Shown one piece after another: positions 34,834 through 43,271 of a stretch of 64,000 nucleotides of DNA; within the stretch, counting starts at the first letter, position 1, and every line of letters starts with the position of its first letter. Origin of the DNA: Candidatus Woesearchaeota archaeon (lineage in GTDB: Archaea > Nanobdellota > Nanobdellia > Woesearchaeales > UBA12501). The DNA is taken from NCBI GenBank assembly GCA_030651375.1, contig JAUSFM010000003.1:1-64000 (forward strand), written 5' to 3'. The notes beneath the pieces are model-generated. The model worked only from the letters and a program-made list of their open reading frames with translations. It was not told the DNA's origin and searched no databases. The position numbers and the translations under genes were made by a program.

Positions 34834-36249
34834 TCAAGCTACTTCTCGTGAATAATTCGGATTAAGAATCATCTGTTTGATGGCGTCAATAAGTGGCGTG
34901 TAGGGCGCGTCTGTTCCAGTGCGCTGTTGTTCTATTTCTTCAATAGTCCTCTGTCCAAACCGCTGCTGTTTTACTTCTGCAGAAACAGGAAGGCGGCTTT
35001 GTGATTCTTTTACGGTTCGATACTGGCAGTCGATGCCAAAGATGTGGAGCGCTTCTACAAACGCCGGAAGCAGCAGTTTTTCGCGGACAGCGTCAACATC
35101 ATATTCGGGCATGCCTCGTGCAGAGGTAGTTTCCTTTGGTATCTCTGCCTGTGCAAGAACGTCTTCAACAGTCTTTTTCCCAAGGTCAAGGAAGGTTGTT
35201 ATCTGTTCTATTGGGACCATGTCCATAAACACCATCTGGCCAATGAGTGCTGCATACAATGAGCCAGTTGCATGTACCACCTCATCGCTGATATGAAACG
35301 GCTGTAACACTCTGCGGAGTATTCTATTTTCACTAACGTACCTTGTTTTTTCAATAGAATTAATAGGCACTCCTTCTGTTTTATTATCAAGCAGTGCCCG
35401 TGGTATTTCACCTGTTTCTCGGATTCTGTTCCTCTCTTGTTCGGCGAGAGTGATATATCCCGGCGTGATGTGACCTTCTCGCTCTGCGCGGTACACAAAA
35501 AGCTGTGCAAGATAGTTTATGTATCCGGCAACAGTTACTTTTTCTGGTTCGCTTGGTTTTTCTATGTCTTGTTCTTTGTCTTTCAGTCGTTGGTAGCGGC
35601 GTCCGAGTAACATTAATTCCGTGGTAAGGCGTTCTACTTCATCTGTAAGCCGTTTGTTTATTTCTTCTGCTTCTCCCGTTTCTTCACTAATCGGAATCTC
35701 ATGTTTTTCAACGTAGCGAATGAAAAAGCCGAGCGGAATATCAACTCCAGCATCATGCAGGTCAGCCATCCGGACAATTCTGCTGTTGCCATTGAAATCT
35801 GCTGTGTGAATAGAAATTTCATTGCTTGTTAGGGCAAGGAAAAGAGCATTGTAACACTGTGTCGTTGGATGGTCCTCACCCAATTCTTTGATGGCTGTTT
35901 CAAGTTTTCCAAGATTAAAGACTGGTTCTTTACTTGGTTGGAACCACTCATCATCGCTTATTGTTTTTGATTCGAGAACGCCTGACTTTTTCAGCTGTTC
36001 ATGTACTGCGTCGCTGTGGGTGATTCCACTGTCGACTATTCCCACATCTTCATTCAGATCTGCCAGCGAGACATATACTGTTGGGTTATCTTCAAATTCA
36101 ACCGTGCCAACGGTCGTGCCAATGTTGGCTTTAACAAGATGATAGAACTCAAGCAGGTCACGCTGGTCGTTGGTTGGCTCATCGCCCTCAACTACGCTGC
36201 CCAGTGCCTTTTCAAAAGCAGTCCAATTGAGCAGGGTTTCTTTGGCCAT
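34834..36249 (-). CDS. Hypothetical protein, 471 aa
   Basis: This large soluble protein is not recognised. It has acidic N-terminal repeats of a similar shape (about 45-75 and 150-180, both with F-D-N and a VSLADL/VRMADL motif), a coiled-coil stretch (about 195-235) and a helical C-terminal half. The two similar segments suggest an internal duplication. A TTTATAAAG promoter lies just upstream of ATG 36249. Confidence 0.65.
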   Translation of the reverse strand: MAKETLLNWTAFEKALGSVVEGDEPTNDQRDLLEFYHLVKANIGTTVGTVEFEDNPTVYVSLADLNEDVGIVDSGITHSDAVHEQLKKSGVLESKTISDDEWFQPSKEPVFNLGKLETAIKELGEDHPTTQCYNALFLALTSNEISIHTADFNGNSRIVRMADLHDAGVDIPLGFFIRYVEKHEIPISEETGEAEEINKRLTDEVERLTTELMLLGRRYQRLKDKEQDIEKPSEPEKVTVAGYINYLAQLFVYRAEREGHITPGYITLAEQERNRIRETGEIPRALLDNKTEGVPINSIEKTRYVSENRILRRVLQPFHISDEVVHATGSLYAALIGQMVFMDMVPIEQITTFLDLGKKTVEDVLAQAEIPKETTSARGMPEYDVDAVREKLLLPAFVEALHIFGIDCQYRTVKESQSRLPVSAEVKQQRFGQRTIEEIEQQRTGTDAPYTPLIDAIKQMILNPNYSREVA

Positions 36250-36555
36250 ATGGTTGCTTTATAAAGAGGCTGTATTTAAACCTTTGTGTGATGATTACCG
36301 GGGGTGTTAATTAACCAGAGTATATCTGTCCCTCACTTTCTCCGTCCCTTTCCCTCATTTTGCCAGAATCTCGTAAGCGTACGCTCACTTTCCGGCGCAT
36401 GTTTTGTTATTTTCCCGACATCTGCCGGAAAAATAGTGTGCCGTCTTTTTATCGTTTTAATTCGCTATTTTTCCTATTTGCTGTCGGCTTTTTAACGAAT
36501 TAAAATTGGTAAAATACCGTATCAAATTCAAAAAAATAAAAAATGATAAAAACTT
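36250..36555. other. Intergenic region without a gene
   Basis: About 300 nt, T-rich, holding the promoter of the 471-aa gene at the left and an imperfect inverted repeat TTTCCGGC...GCCGGAAA near 36388-36432. I see no coding frame with start signals and no RNA gene. Confidence 0.5.
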
Positions 36556-37092
36556 TTAAGCTTCTATCGCAACTTTCTCTTCAATTTTGAAGGGTTCATC
36601 TGCCTTGCCGCTCTGGGTCTCTGAAATTTTCTCATTCTTCACCAGCCGCTGGAGCTCCCGAATATACCGTTGGGTTAGTTCCATGTTGATTTTAATTCGG
36701 TTCATGACCTTTTCAAACGATTGTTCCAGCGTATTGCCTGTTAATTTGTAGCCAATGGTTACCTTACTGTTGGCAATATAGCTTGTTTTATTGATGATAT
36801 TCAGCGTGGTCCATCGATTGAGGTAGTCATACATGGTCTGGCGCGAGATGCCAGCGTAACAGCCCATTTGTTCGACGGTCATGACTGCAAGCTCAGGTTT
36901 TTTCTGACGATACGACTGCTTTGCGCGCTCGTATAATTCAAGCAAAACGCGATGCATTTTGTCAGTTGAGCCTTGTTTGCGAGGCATTAAGCCGATTCTC
37001 GCAAGAATAATCGCAGCCAGCTCTTCGCTGGTTGGGTTGATGCTCGGCTCGTGGTCTTGAATGATTATTTTGTTTTTTTTGAAGGGTTTCAC
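36556..37092 (-). CDS. Predicted helix-turn-helix regulator
   Basis: This 178-residue, probably DNA-binding protein has a helix-turn-helix in the middle: LAVMTVEQMGCYAGISRQTMYDYLNRW, then a wing-like IANSKVTIGYKL and a coiled helical end. The first Met is at residue about 41; GTG 37092 is preferred because GATATAAACT lies about 25 nt upstream, giving a leaderless start. Target unknown. Confidence 0.6.
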   Translation of the reverse strand: MKPFKKNKIIIQDHEPSINPTSEELAAIILARIGLMPRKQGSTDKMHRVLLELYERAKQSYRQKKPELAVMTVEQMGCYAGISRQTMYDYLNRWTTLNIINKTSYIANSKVTIGYKLTGNTLEQSFEKVMNRIKINMELTQRYIRELQRLVKNEKISETQSGKADEPFKIEEKVAIEA

Positions 37093-37311
37093 CTCTTTTG
37101 TTTTTAGTTTATATCCTCTTTGTTTCCCTTTTAAATTTTGCCAAAATATCGACGACAGTATGAAAAAACAACAAAAGGTTGCTGTCATTACTCGCGATTT
37201 TCAGCCCAGAAATCAGATCTGGGGATAGACAGAGATGACTAAGATTAAAAAGCTGTTCATTTTGCGCTTAAACTATTCTGGCGAAGCATAAAGCTTTTAA
37301 GTTTGTTCTTG

Positions 37312-37638
37312 ATGCGGGAAGGCATGATTGAAGAAATTGCGTATACTCTGGCTGGAATGTACAGTTCTGATACTGCACGTTTTAGTACTATAACTCATTA
37401 TGTTAATCTGGATAAAGGAAGACACACACTCAATGCTTTTACTGGTTTTGTGCCCGGTGCGTGTATTGGCTACATTGCAGGACTTATCTTTGGCCGTACT
37501 GGACTTATGGAGATCGGTGCTTTTGTTGGTGTTGTCTTCAACTTTTCAAATGAATTTCCTGTTAAACCGGGCATGACGCCGGCTGAAATTGATGAAATGT
37601 ACACAAAATTACGCCAAGGTAGTACAAGAAAAGATTAA
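37312..37638 (+). CDS. Small membrane-associated protein, 108 aa
   Basis: This 108-residue protein has a glycine-rich hydrophobic stretch (about 40-80, with FVPGACIGYIAGLIFG and GAFVGVVF) that may form one or two membrane helices, and polar ends. ATG 37312 follows a TTTTAAG element by about 18-20 nt. No family is recognised. Confidence 0.5.
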   Translation: MREGMIEEIAYTLAGMYSSDTARFSTITHYVNLDKGRHTLNAFTGFVPGACIGYIAGLIFGRTGLMEIGAFVGVVFNFSNEFPVKPGMTPAEIDEMYTKLRQGSTRKD

Positions 37639-37992
37639 ATCTTTTTAGCAGAATCGATTGCGTTCGTTCTACGCAACGATCTCATCACAAGCGTACCAAA
37701 ACAAGGCCGAAAAACTCGTTTTTTTCTGTTCATTTTTCCACTTTTTTATTTATTCGGCATTATCTCGAATGACCTGTTTTTGAAAAACCATCCCATTCTG
37801 TCATTATGCCATAAGAAACTTCTCTTTCGTGCATGTTCCCAGAATTTTTCCCCAAACCAGTTTGAGGGGTCAAAACTCTCTACGTCCCCTTGTTGGATAG
37901 GAATAGGGTGCAAGACGCATAAATGGGGGGGTTTGGGATGTTTGTATGGGATGATACCTGAAAGGGATACTGGTAGAGAAAATGTTATTCTA
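37639..37992. other. Intergenic region without a clear gene
   Basis: About 350 nt between two genes that end towards each other. One open frame on the plus strand (from 37780) runs into the antisense of the next gene and lacks start signals, so I reject it. There are G runs near 37925 but no recognisable repeat or RNA. Confidence 0.5.
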
Positions 37993-38730
37993 TTACTTCA
38001 TCAATCCAACGCGCTGTTTTTCTTCGTTTCTAAGGTGGTCGAATATATGATACGCTGCGGGATAGTCTTTAAAAAGTATTTCTTCTATCTTTATTCCCAT
38101 GAGGTCATCAAAACCATACGCCAAACCTACAAGGGCTGGATAAAATTCGTTCATCGGATTTGATCCTACTTTCTTCACTTCTGCAAAAAATACTTCGGGA
38201 ATGATGTTTCGCTGATGCAATTTGTTGTACGCATCAGAAAGAATATTATGTTCGTTGTGTGGAAGGTTTGGTATGCGCTTATGTAACCGTTCATGAACAA
38301 GTATTTCCCGAAAATAAAGTGATTGGAATGTTTCTTCTGAAATAACAATATTGCCTATTGTGGTCAGCACACCATAATACCACCATGCATCATGTTCACT
38401 ATAACCTGCTTTCTGTAATCCGCCAATAAGTGGCCCAGAATCATAAAGAGATGTTTCATCCAGAAAAAAACCAGCAGCAGGTGCTCTCCCTTTTTGTGCG
38501 TCGTCAACTTGCATCACTTTGTCAGGGACAATAAACTCATGCGGCCCAAGAAGGTGCCGGTGACCAAGCGGATCAGGTATCTCTGTCTGCTTGATATCAT
38601 GGTACGCAGTAAGTGCTGAGCTGCTGACGACGACTTCTTTGAATTCTCGGGGCACAAGTGCGGGAATACGACCAGAAACAAGCGTTTCAAGGCCTACGGC
38701 AAAAACAAGGGCAGGAAATGAGCGTTTCAT
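37993..38730 (-). CDS. Putative HExxH metalloprotein with signal segment
   Basis: This 245-residue protein has a hydrophobic N-terminus (MKRSFPALVFAVGLETLVSG) that may be a signal or anchor, then a domain with ILVHERLHKRIP at about 140-151. HERLH fits the HExxH zinc-protease signature, with more His and Glu residues following (NLPHNEHN). The downstream glutamate ligand cannot be assigned. Related to no family I know. Confidence 0.55.
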   Translation of the reverse strand: MKRSFPALVFAVGLETLVSGRIPALVPREFKEVVVSSSALTAYHDIKQTEIPDPLGHRHLLGPHEFIVPDKVMQVDDAQKGRAPAAGFFLDETSLYDSGPLIGGLQKAGYSEHDAWWYYGVLTTIGNIVISEETFQSLYFREILVHERLHKRIPNLPHNEHNILSDAYNKLHQRNIIPEVFFAEVKKVGSNPMNEFYPALVGLAYGFDDLMGIKIEEILFKDYPAAYHIFDHLRNEEKQRVGLMK

Positions 38731-38830
38731 CTTTTTTTCAACGTTGCACCATTATATGAACCTTTCTCTGTTTACCACTAATTAGGGGTCATTAAATGAT
38801 TATACTTTTATAACAAGTTATAAAAAACAA

Positions 38831-38846
38831 AAGATTTATATAAATC
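38831..38846 (+). promoter_or_regulatory. TATA box of vapBC
   Basis: AGATTTATATAAATCC lies about 25 nt before ATG 38865 and fixes the antitoxin start there, giving a leaderless mRNA. Confidence 0.55.
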
Positions 38847-38864
38847 CACTATTTGAGAGTATCC

Positions 38865-39125
38865 ATGGACGCCTGCATCAAGAACATTAACGATGAAGAA
38901 TGGCGCGAATTCAAGTCAGAATCTGCACGCCATGGCATGAAGATGGGAGACTTCTTCACCAAGCTGGTGGCAGATCACCGCCAGCAGTGTACTAAAGGCA
39001 ATGCAAAAGAAATCCTCTTTGGGGAAAAACCGCTCAAAGATTTACTTAAAGATGTTGATTACAAAAAAATTCGCGGGCACTTCAAAAAAACGTTTAAAAT
39101 GAGGCGGCATAACGTATCTCTTTGA
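38865..39125 (+). CDS. VapB-like antitoxin
   Basis: This 86-residue protein starts MDACIKNINDEEWREFKSES with a ribbon-helix-helix-like motif (ARHGMKMGDFFTKLV), then a toxin-binding tail rich in K and D ending KMRRHNVSL. Its end overlaps the PIN-domain frame by 17 nt. Together they form a VapBC module. Confidence 0.75.
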   Translation: MDACIKNINDEEWREFKSESARHGMKMGDFFTKLVADHRQQCTKGNAKEILFGEKPLKDLLKDVDYKKIRGHFKKTFKMRRHNVSL

Positions 39126-39504
39126 CACCAGTATTCTTATTGAAGTTGAAAAAGGAAACCGAGAGGTAATTGAAAAACTTTCTTTTATTAACGAAGATGA
39201 GGATGATATTTTCCTTAGTTTTTTTACGTTTTATGAATTTTATTATGGCCTTCGGCATAAAAATCTTAAAAACAAACAAGCTCTTTTAGAAGGTCTGAAA
39301 AAATATCATTTTTTAAATCCAACCATGCCAACAGCGATTATCTATTGTGATCTTCTCTTTGAATTAGAAACCAAAGGGAAAGCACCTGCAACCTTTGACC
39401 TCTTCATCGCTGCACTCGCTATGGAACATGATTACACACTCGTCACTGGCGATACTGATTTTAAAGAAATTCCAGGTCTGAAGTTGAAGTATATAGAACT
39501 TTGA
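39109..39504 (+). CDS. VapC-like PIN-domain toxin with non-standard start
   Basis: This 131-codon frame encodes TYLFDTSILIEVEKG, FFTFYEFYYGLRHK, TFDLFIAALAMEHDYTL and VTGDTDFKEI, the PIN RNase fold with its acidic residues (D, E, D, D). No ATG, GTG or TTG exists before the first Asp motif. The frame opens only 2 codons before ATA ACG TAT, where the family has ATG. Start at ATA, or a -1 frameshift from vapB, or a disabling mutation are the options. Confidence 0.7.
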   Translation: MTYLFDTSILIEVEKGNREVIEKLSFINEDEDDIFLSFFTFYEFYYGLRHKNLKNKQALLEGLKKYHFLNPTMPTAIIYCDLLFELETKGKAPATFDLFIAALAMEHDYTLVTGDTDFKEIPGLKLKYIEL

Positions 39505-39609
39505 CTGCTGTTCATCCGTATGGTGCAAGAGTAGCTTTTTGTTTTTCAGGAACCACGGTTTAAATACCGTACCCAAAAGCATTTATTCAGGTTCTTTTTG
39601 CTCCTCGGT

Positions 39610-40605
39610 ATGATTATAATAGCCGAGAAGAATGGAACTCTTGATGCTCTCCTTGAACATGTTCATGCACTCGACTTCAAAACAGATGTCTCAACCGGCG
39701 ACGAACGAGTGGTCATCGGCCTCATCGGCGATACCCGTGCATTAGCAGAAGACCAGTTTTCTCCGCTCCCCGGCGTGTTAGAAGTGCGGCGCATCACGAG
39801 CAAGTACAAGCTCGTGAGCAGGCAGTTTCGGCCAACCCACACTGTATCCATTGGTAGGCAGGTTATTGGAGACGTAATGCCCCATCCTCTCATTATCGCC
39901 GGGCCGTGCGCTGTTGAAACTGAAGAGCAGGCACTGCGCACCTTTGCAGAAATTGCCCCGTTCGCCGATGTCTTTCGCGGATTTCTCTACAAGCCGCGTA
40001 CCAGTCCGTACGAGTTTCAAGGCCTTCGCGAAGAAGGCATACACATTTTGCAGGAAGTTAAACGCCTCTATCCGGAAAAACCGATGGTGCAGGAAGTGCT
40101 CGACCCTCGCCATCTGGACGTGCTCAATGCAGTAACTGATGTGTACCAAATCGGCATGCGCAACATGTACAACTATGAGCTTTTACAAGAAGTGGGCAGA
40201 ACCGGCAAACCTATTATTTTGAAACGGAACTGTGCTGCAAAACTCGAAGAGTGGCTCCTCGCTGCAGAATATATTGCAACAACGGGCAACATGCAGATTA
40301 TTCTCTGCGAGCGTGGCATACGGACGTCGCTTTCGGGAGAATACAGCAGAAACACACCTGACCTTGGTGTCATTCCTGCCATCAAAACAGCAAGTTGCCT
40401 TCCCATTATTTTTGATCCCAGCCACAGCACCGGACATGCTGACATGGTCGAGGCCATGAGCTCTGCTGCATTGCAGCTTGGTGCTCACGGGCTGGAAATT
40501 GACGTCATGCCCGTCGGATATGACCGAACAAAATTACGAGTTGATGGCGCGCAGGCCATCACGGCGGTCGAGCTTGAGCGCGTTGCACGGGCTGCGCGGA
40601 AATAA
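39610..40605 (+). CDS. aroF: DAHP synthase, AroA-I-beta type
   Basis: This 331-residue 3-deoxy-7-phosphoheptulonate synthase joins PEP and erythrose-4-phosphate, the first step to aromatic amino acids. An N-terminal ferredoxin-like regulatory domain (about 1-70) precedes the barrel with IIAGPCAVETEEQ, YKPRTSPYEFQG, QIGMRNMYNYELL, ILKRN, CERGIRT, DPSHSTGH and GLEIDVMP. ATG 39610 is taken as the start. No other shikimate genes are in the window. Confidence 0.93.
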   Translation: MIIIAEKNGTLDALLEHVHALDFKTDVSTGDERVVIGLIGDTRALAEDQFSPLPGVLEVRRITSKYKLVSRQFRPTHTVSIGRQVIGDVMPHPLIIAGPCAVETEEQALRTFAEIAPFADVFRGFLYKPRTSPYEFQGLREEGIHILQEVKRLYPEKPMVQEVLDPRHLDVLNAVTDVYQIGMRNMYNYELLQEVGRTGKPIILKRNCAAKLEEWLLAAEYIATTGNMQIILCERGIRTSLSGEYSRNTPDLGVIPAIKTASCLPIIFDPSHSTGHADMVEAMSSAALQLGAHGLEIDVMPVGYDRTKLRVDGAQAITAVELERVARAARK

Positions 40606-40646
40606 ATTAGAAACGCTTAAATATTCCACCCCATTTTTGATGGCAT

Positions 40647-41579
40647 ATGAGACTCACTCCAATCCTGTTGGCGCTCGGCCTCGTCGGCTGTGGTGACACT
40701 GTTGAAAAAACAGTCTATATCTATCGTTATCCTGATGCTGGCAGTGTGGCTGATACTACCCAGTCTGACGTGCGCCCACCTGAACACGGGAATGGCGAAG
40801 GTGAAGGGCAGTCTGCTGAACTCGATGCTGGCTCACTGGATGGCCGTGTTCAGGATGCAGCTGCAGATGCAGCGGTTTCTGCTGACGCGACAGTTCTTCC
40901 GGTAACTATTGATCATCACTTTTTTTCCGATTATTTCCGTTATGGCAGTGAACGCCGGTTTCAGGCGATTACCCAGAACGCAGAAAAAGTAGTGTTTGAG
41001 CTGACGAACGCTCTTGGTGAAATTGAGACAATCACCGTGCCGCAGCAGAACGCAACCATCCGTGGCTCCCGCGCGGTTTATCAAGCCCTTTTTCCCGGTG
41101 TGTGGAACCAGCCGGGAGTGTATCCAATTACAGCAACTGCAGTTGGCGCTGAAGGCAACCGTGTTTCAGATTCTGATTCCGCTGCGGCCTATAACCAACT
41201 GGTTACTGAGATGCCACCGGCGCTCGGCGTTTCGGTGTTCATCCTATCCTACGATGTATGGAAGCGGGACGTTCTGGGCAGTCCGCTGTTTCGCGACATT
41301 TTTGACCAGCCCAGCAGAAACCGCGGCGAGACATGGGCTGATGCAATTCTCGCCTATGAGCAAACATTCGGCCAGCGCGTGATTGACGGGCGCGAATACA
41401 CCAAACTGCCCGTGAGAGTTCATATCGTCGAATCCCCCGATGAGCGGGGAGCAGTTGGTGTGGTGTATGAACAGGGTAACGGCAACAACTATTTTGCCAA
41501 CATGAACCGACTGGTGTTTGAGGGCATTGGCGCGGTGACCACTCGAGAACAAATTGGCCAAATTTTGGGAACGCACTGA
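40647..41579 (+). CDS. Putative lipoprotein
   Basis: This 310-residue protein has a bacterial-style signal and lipobox at the N-terminus (MRLTPILLALGLVGCG, Cys15). A low-complexity linker rich in D, A, G and E (about 28-80) leads to an Ig-like segment and an unknown domain (about 180-310). The linker resembles surface lipoproteins of bacteria. GCTTAAATATT is about 30 nt upstream. Whether an archaeon lipidates it is open. Confidence 0.65.
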   Translation: MRLTPILLALGLVGCGDTVEKTVYIYRYPDAGSVADTTQSDVRPPEHGNGEGEGQSAELDAGSLDGRVQDAAADAAVSADATVLPVTIDHHFFSDYFRYGSERRFQAITQNAEKVVFELTNALGEIETITVPQQNATIRGSRAVYQALFPGVWNQPGVYPITATAVGAEGNRVSDSDSAAAYNQLVTEMPPALGVSVFILSYDVWKRDVLGSPLFRDIFDQPSRNRGETWADAILAYEQTFGQRVIDGREYTKLPVRVHIVESPDERGAVGVVYEQGNGNNYFANMNRLVFEGIGAVTTREQIGQILGTH

Positions 41580-41615
41580 GATACATTTATTAATTCCTTC
41601 TTTTTTTTCAGTGCC

Positions 41616-42050
41616 ATGAAACCTGGCAAAGACTACATCGGCGTTGGCTGCGGCGCTGTGATTCTGAATGAGAACAATCAAATTCTCCTGATGAAACGAG
41701 GCGCTGGCTGCAGGAACTGTGTTGGCTACTGGGCGATTCCCGGCGGCTGCATTGACCGCTTTGAAACCGCTGAAGACGCAGTCAAACGGGAAATCAAGGA
41801 AGAGATTGGTGTCGATATTGAACTTCTCCAGCTCTTGAGCGTGACCAACGATTTTATCCAAGAGGAAAACGAGCATTGGATAACGCCTCAATTTCTGTGC
41901 AAAATTGTTGCAGGTACGCCTACCATTTGTGAACCAAAAAAGTGTGACGAATTGCAGTGGTTCGATCTTCATGCGCTGCCAGAAAAACTGACGCTGCCGG
42001 CCATCAATGGAATTCGCGCGATAAAAACTATTCTTGAAAAGAAAAAATAA
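41616..42050 (+). CDS. NUDIX hydrolase
   Basis: This 144-residue protein has the full Nudix box GX5EX7REUXEEXGU within GGCIDRFETAEDAVKREIKEE then IGVDI. It is a short single-domain member that may clean oxidised or unusual nucleotides. Residues before the box (RGAGCRNCVGYWAIPGG) fit the ADP-ribose/MutT-like subgroup. Single gene. Confidence 0.92.
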   Translation: MKPGKDYIGVGCGAVILNENNQILLMKRGAGCRNCVGYWAIPGGCIDRFETAEDAVKREIKEEIGVDIELLQLLSVTNDFIQEENEHWITPQFLCKIVAGTPTICEPKKCDELQWFDLHALPEKLTLPAINGIRAIKTILEKKK

Positions 42051-42075
42051 GAAAAAAATAAATAAAAAAATCCTT

Positions 42076-42459
42076 CTAATTCCCCACCTTCATAGACCCC
42101 GGCCCAAGCGCGTAGATATTCAACAGCGCTGCAATGCCAAGCAGGTGGAATAGCACGGTAATCATGCTCATTCCGTTTCCAAAACTCATGTTCGGAATAT
42201 GCACCGTGAACAATGCAACAACAAGCACGAGCATGAGCGGCCACACCGCATATCTGGCTTTGTAGCCGAGAATTAATGCGCCGCCAAACACGACTTCTGA
42301 CAGAAGCAGCAGCCATCCGAACAACGTCGGTATCGGAAAGCCAATCTGGCCGAGCATGGCGCTGATTCCACTGGGATTTATCAGTTTCGTCAATCCCGCA
42401 ACGAGAAACAGCAAACCGGCGCATATGCGCAAAACAACTTTTCCAAAATCTTCATTCAT
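42076..42459 (-). CDS. DoxX-family membrane protein
   Basis: This 127-residue protein has four hydrophobic helices and the DoxX pattern VLRICAGLLFLVAGLTKLINP and FGWLLLLSEVVFGGALILGY. GGGGGTG precedes ATG 42459; an upstream in-frame ATG is not supported. DoxX proteins are linked to thiosulfate or quinone oxidation, but this one has no such neighbours. Confidence 0.85.
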   Translation of the reverse strand: MNEDFGKVVLRICAGLLFLVAGLTKLINPSGISAMLGQIGFPIPTLFGWLLLLSEVVFGGALILGYKARYAVWPLMLVLVVALFTVHIPNMSFGNGMSMITVLFHLLGIAALLNIYALGPGSMKVGN

Positions 42460-42563
42460 CACAACACCCCCTTTACAGGTTAAAAAAGAGAAGTCCGGCT
42501 TATTTTTATATTTTCTGGTTTTCAACAGCTACCTTTTTATATTCATGCCAGTAATCATGGTGT

Positions 42564-43184
42564 GTGGTCAAGCTCATTATCATGGACCTTGGCGGTGTGT
42601 ACTTCACGTCAGCCACGCAAACCCTTGTTGATGAAGTTGCCCAACTTGTTTCTGCACCAAAACAGCGAATAAAAGAAATTTTCAGCTGCAGCCCGGGCAA
42701 GGAAGGCCTTGCGTACCGGCAGGGAAAATTCACGCGCGACGAATTCTGGAGCTGTGTAGCGAACGAGCTGGGCATTAAAAAAGAGCTCATTCCCCTGCTT
42801 GAAAAGTTGTGGTTTGAGGCGTACATTCCCAAGCCGACCATGCAGGAACTCGTCAGAAAACTCCGCAAGAAATACCTGGTCATCGTCTTCTCCGGCAACT
42901 TCAAGGCAAGAATAGACTACCTCAATCGCCACTATCACCTCAAAAATGAATTCGATGATTTCCTCTACTCATTCGACGCGGGCTGCAGCAAGGGCGATTC
43001 CCATTTTTATGAGTCTCTCGCCAAAAAAATAAAAAAGCACGGCGTCAAGCCGGAAGAATCTATCTTCATCGACGACCACCAAAAATTCCTCGACAAGGCA
43101 AAACCATTTGGTATTAAGACCTTGTTGTTTGAGTCGCCGGAAAAGCTTGAGCATGACCTCAAGGCGCTTGGTGTGAAGTGGTAG
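42564..43184 (+). CDS. HAD-superfamily hydrolase, YihX-like
   Basis: This 206-residue phosphatase-like protein has motif I as IIMDLGGVYF (nucleophile Asp, second Asp replaced by Gly), motif II VIVFSGN, and the C-terminal IFIDDHQKFLDKAK (acidic motif IV). Some HAD families have GG in the first motif, so it may still be active. A GTG start is used; an ATG at 42557 is out of frame. Confidence 0.82.
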   Translation: MVKLIIMDLGGVYFTSATQTLVDEVAQLVSAPKQRIKEIFSCSPGKEGLAYRQGKFTRDEFWSCVANELGIKKELIPLLEKLWFEAYIPKPTMQELVRKLRKKYLVIVFSGNFKARIDYLNRHYHLKNEFDDFLYSFDAGCSKGDSHFYESLAKKIKKHGVKPEESIFIDDHQKFLDKAKPFGIKTLLFESPEKLEHDLKALGVKW

Positions 43185-43271
43185 TTCAGTATTCGTTTTA
43201 GAATTTTTTTAAAGAAACTTTATAAAGCTCTTTTGTGTTGTTTAATCTTGTTTACTATTCGAGGTAGATAG

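Noticed and set aside
37780-38163. 127-codon plus-strand frame
   Set aside because: It overlaps the HExxH gene antisense, has no start signals and atypical composition.
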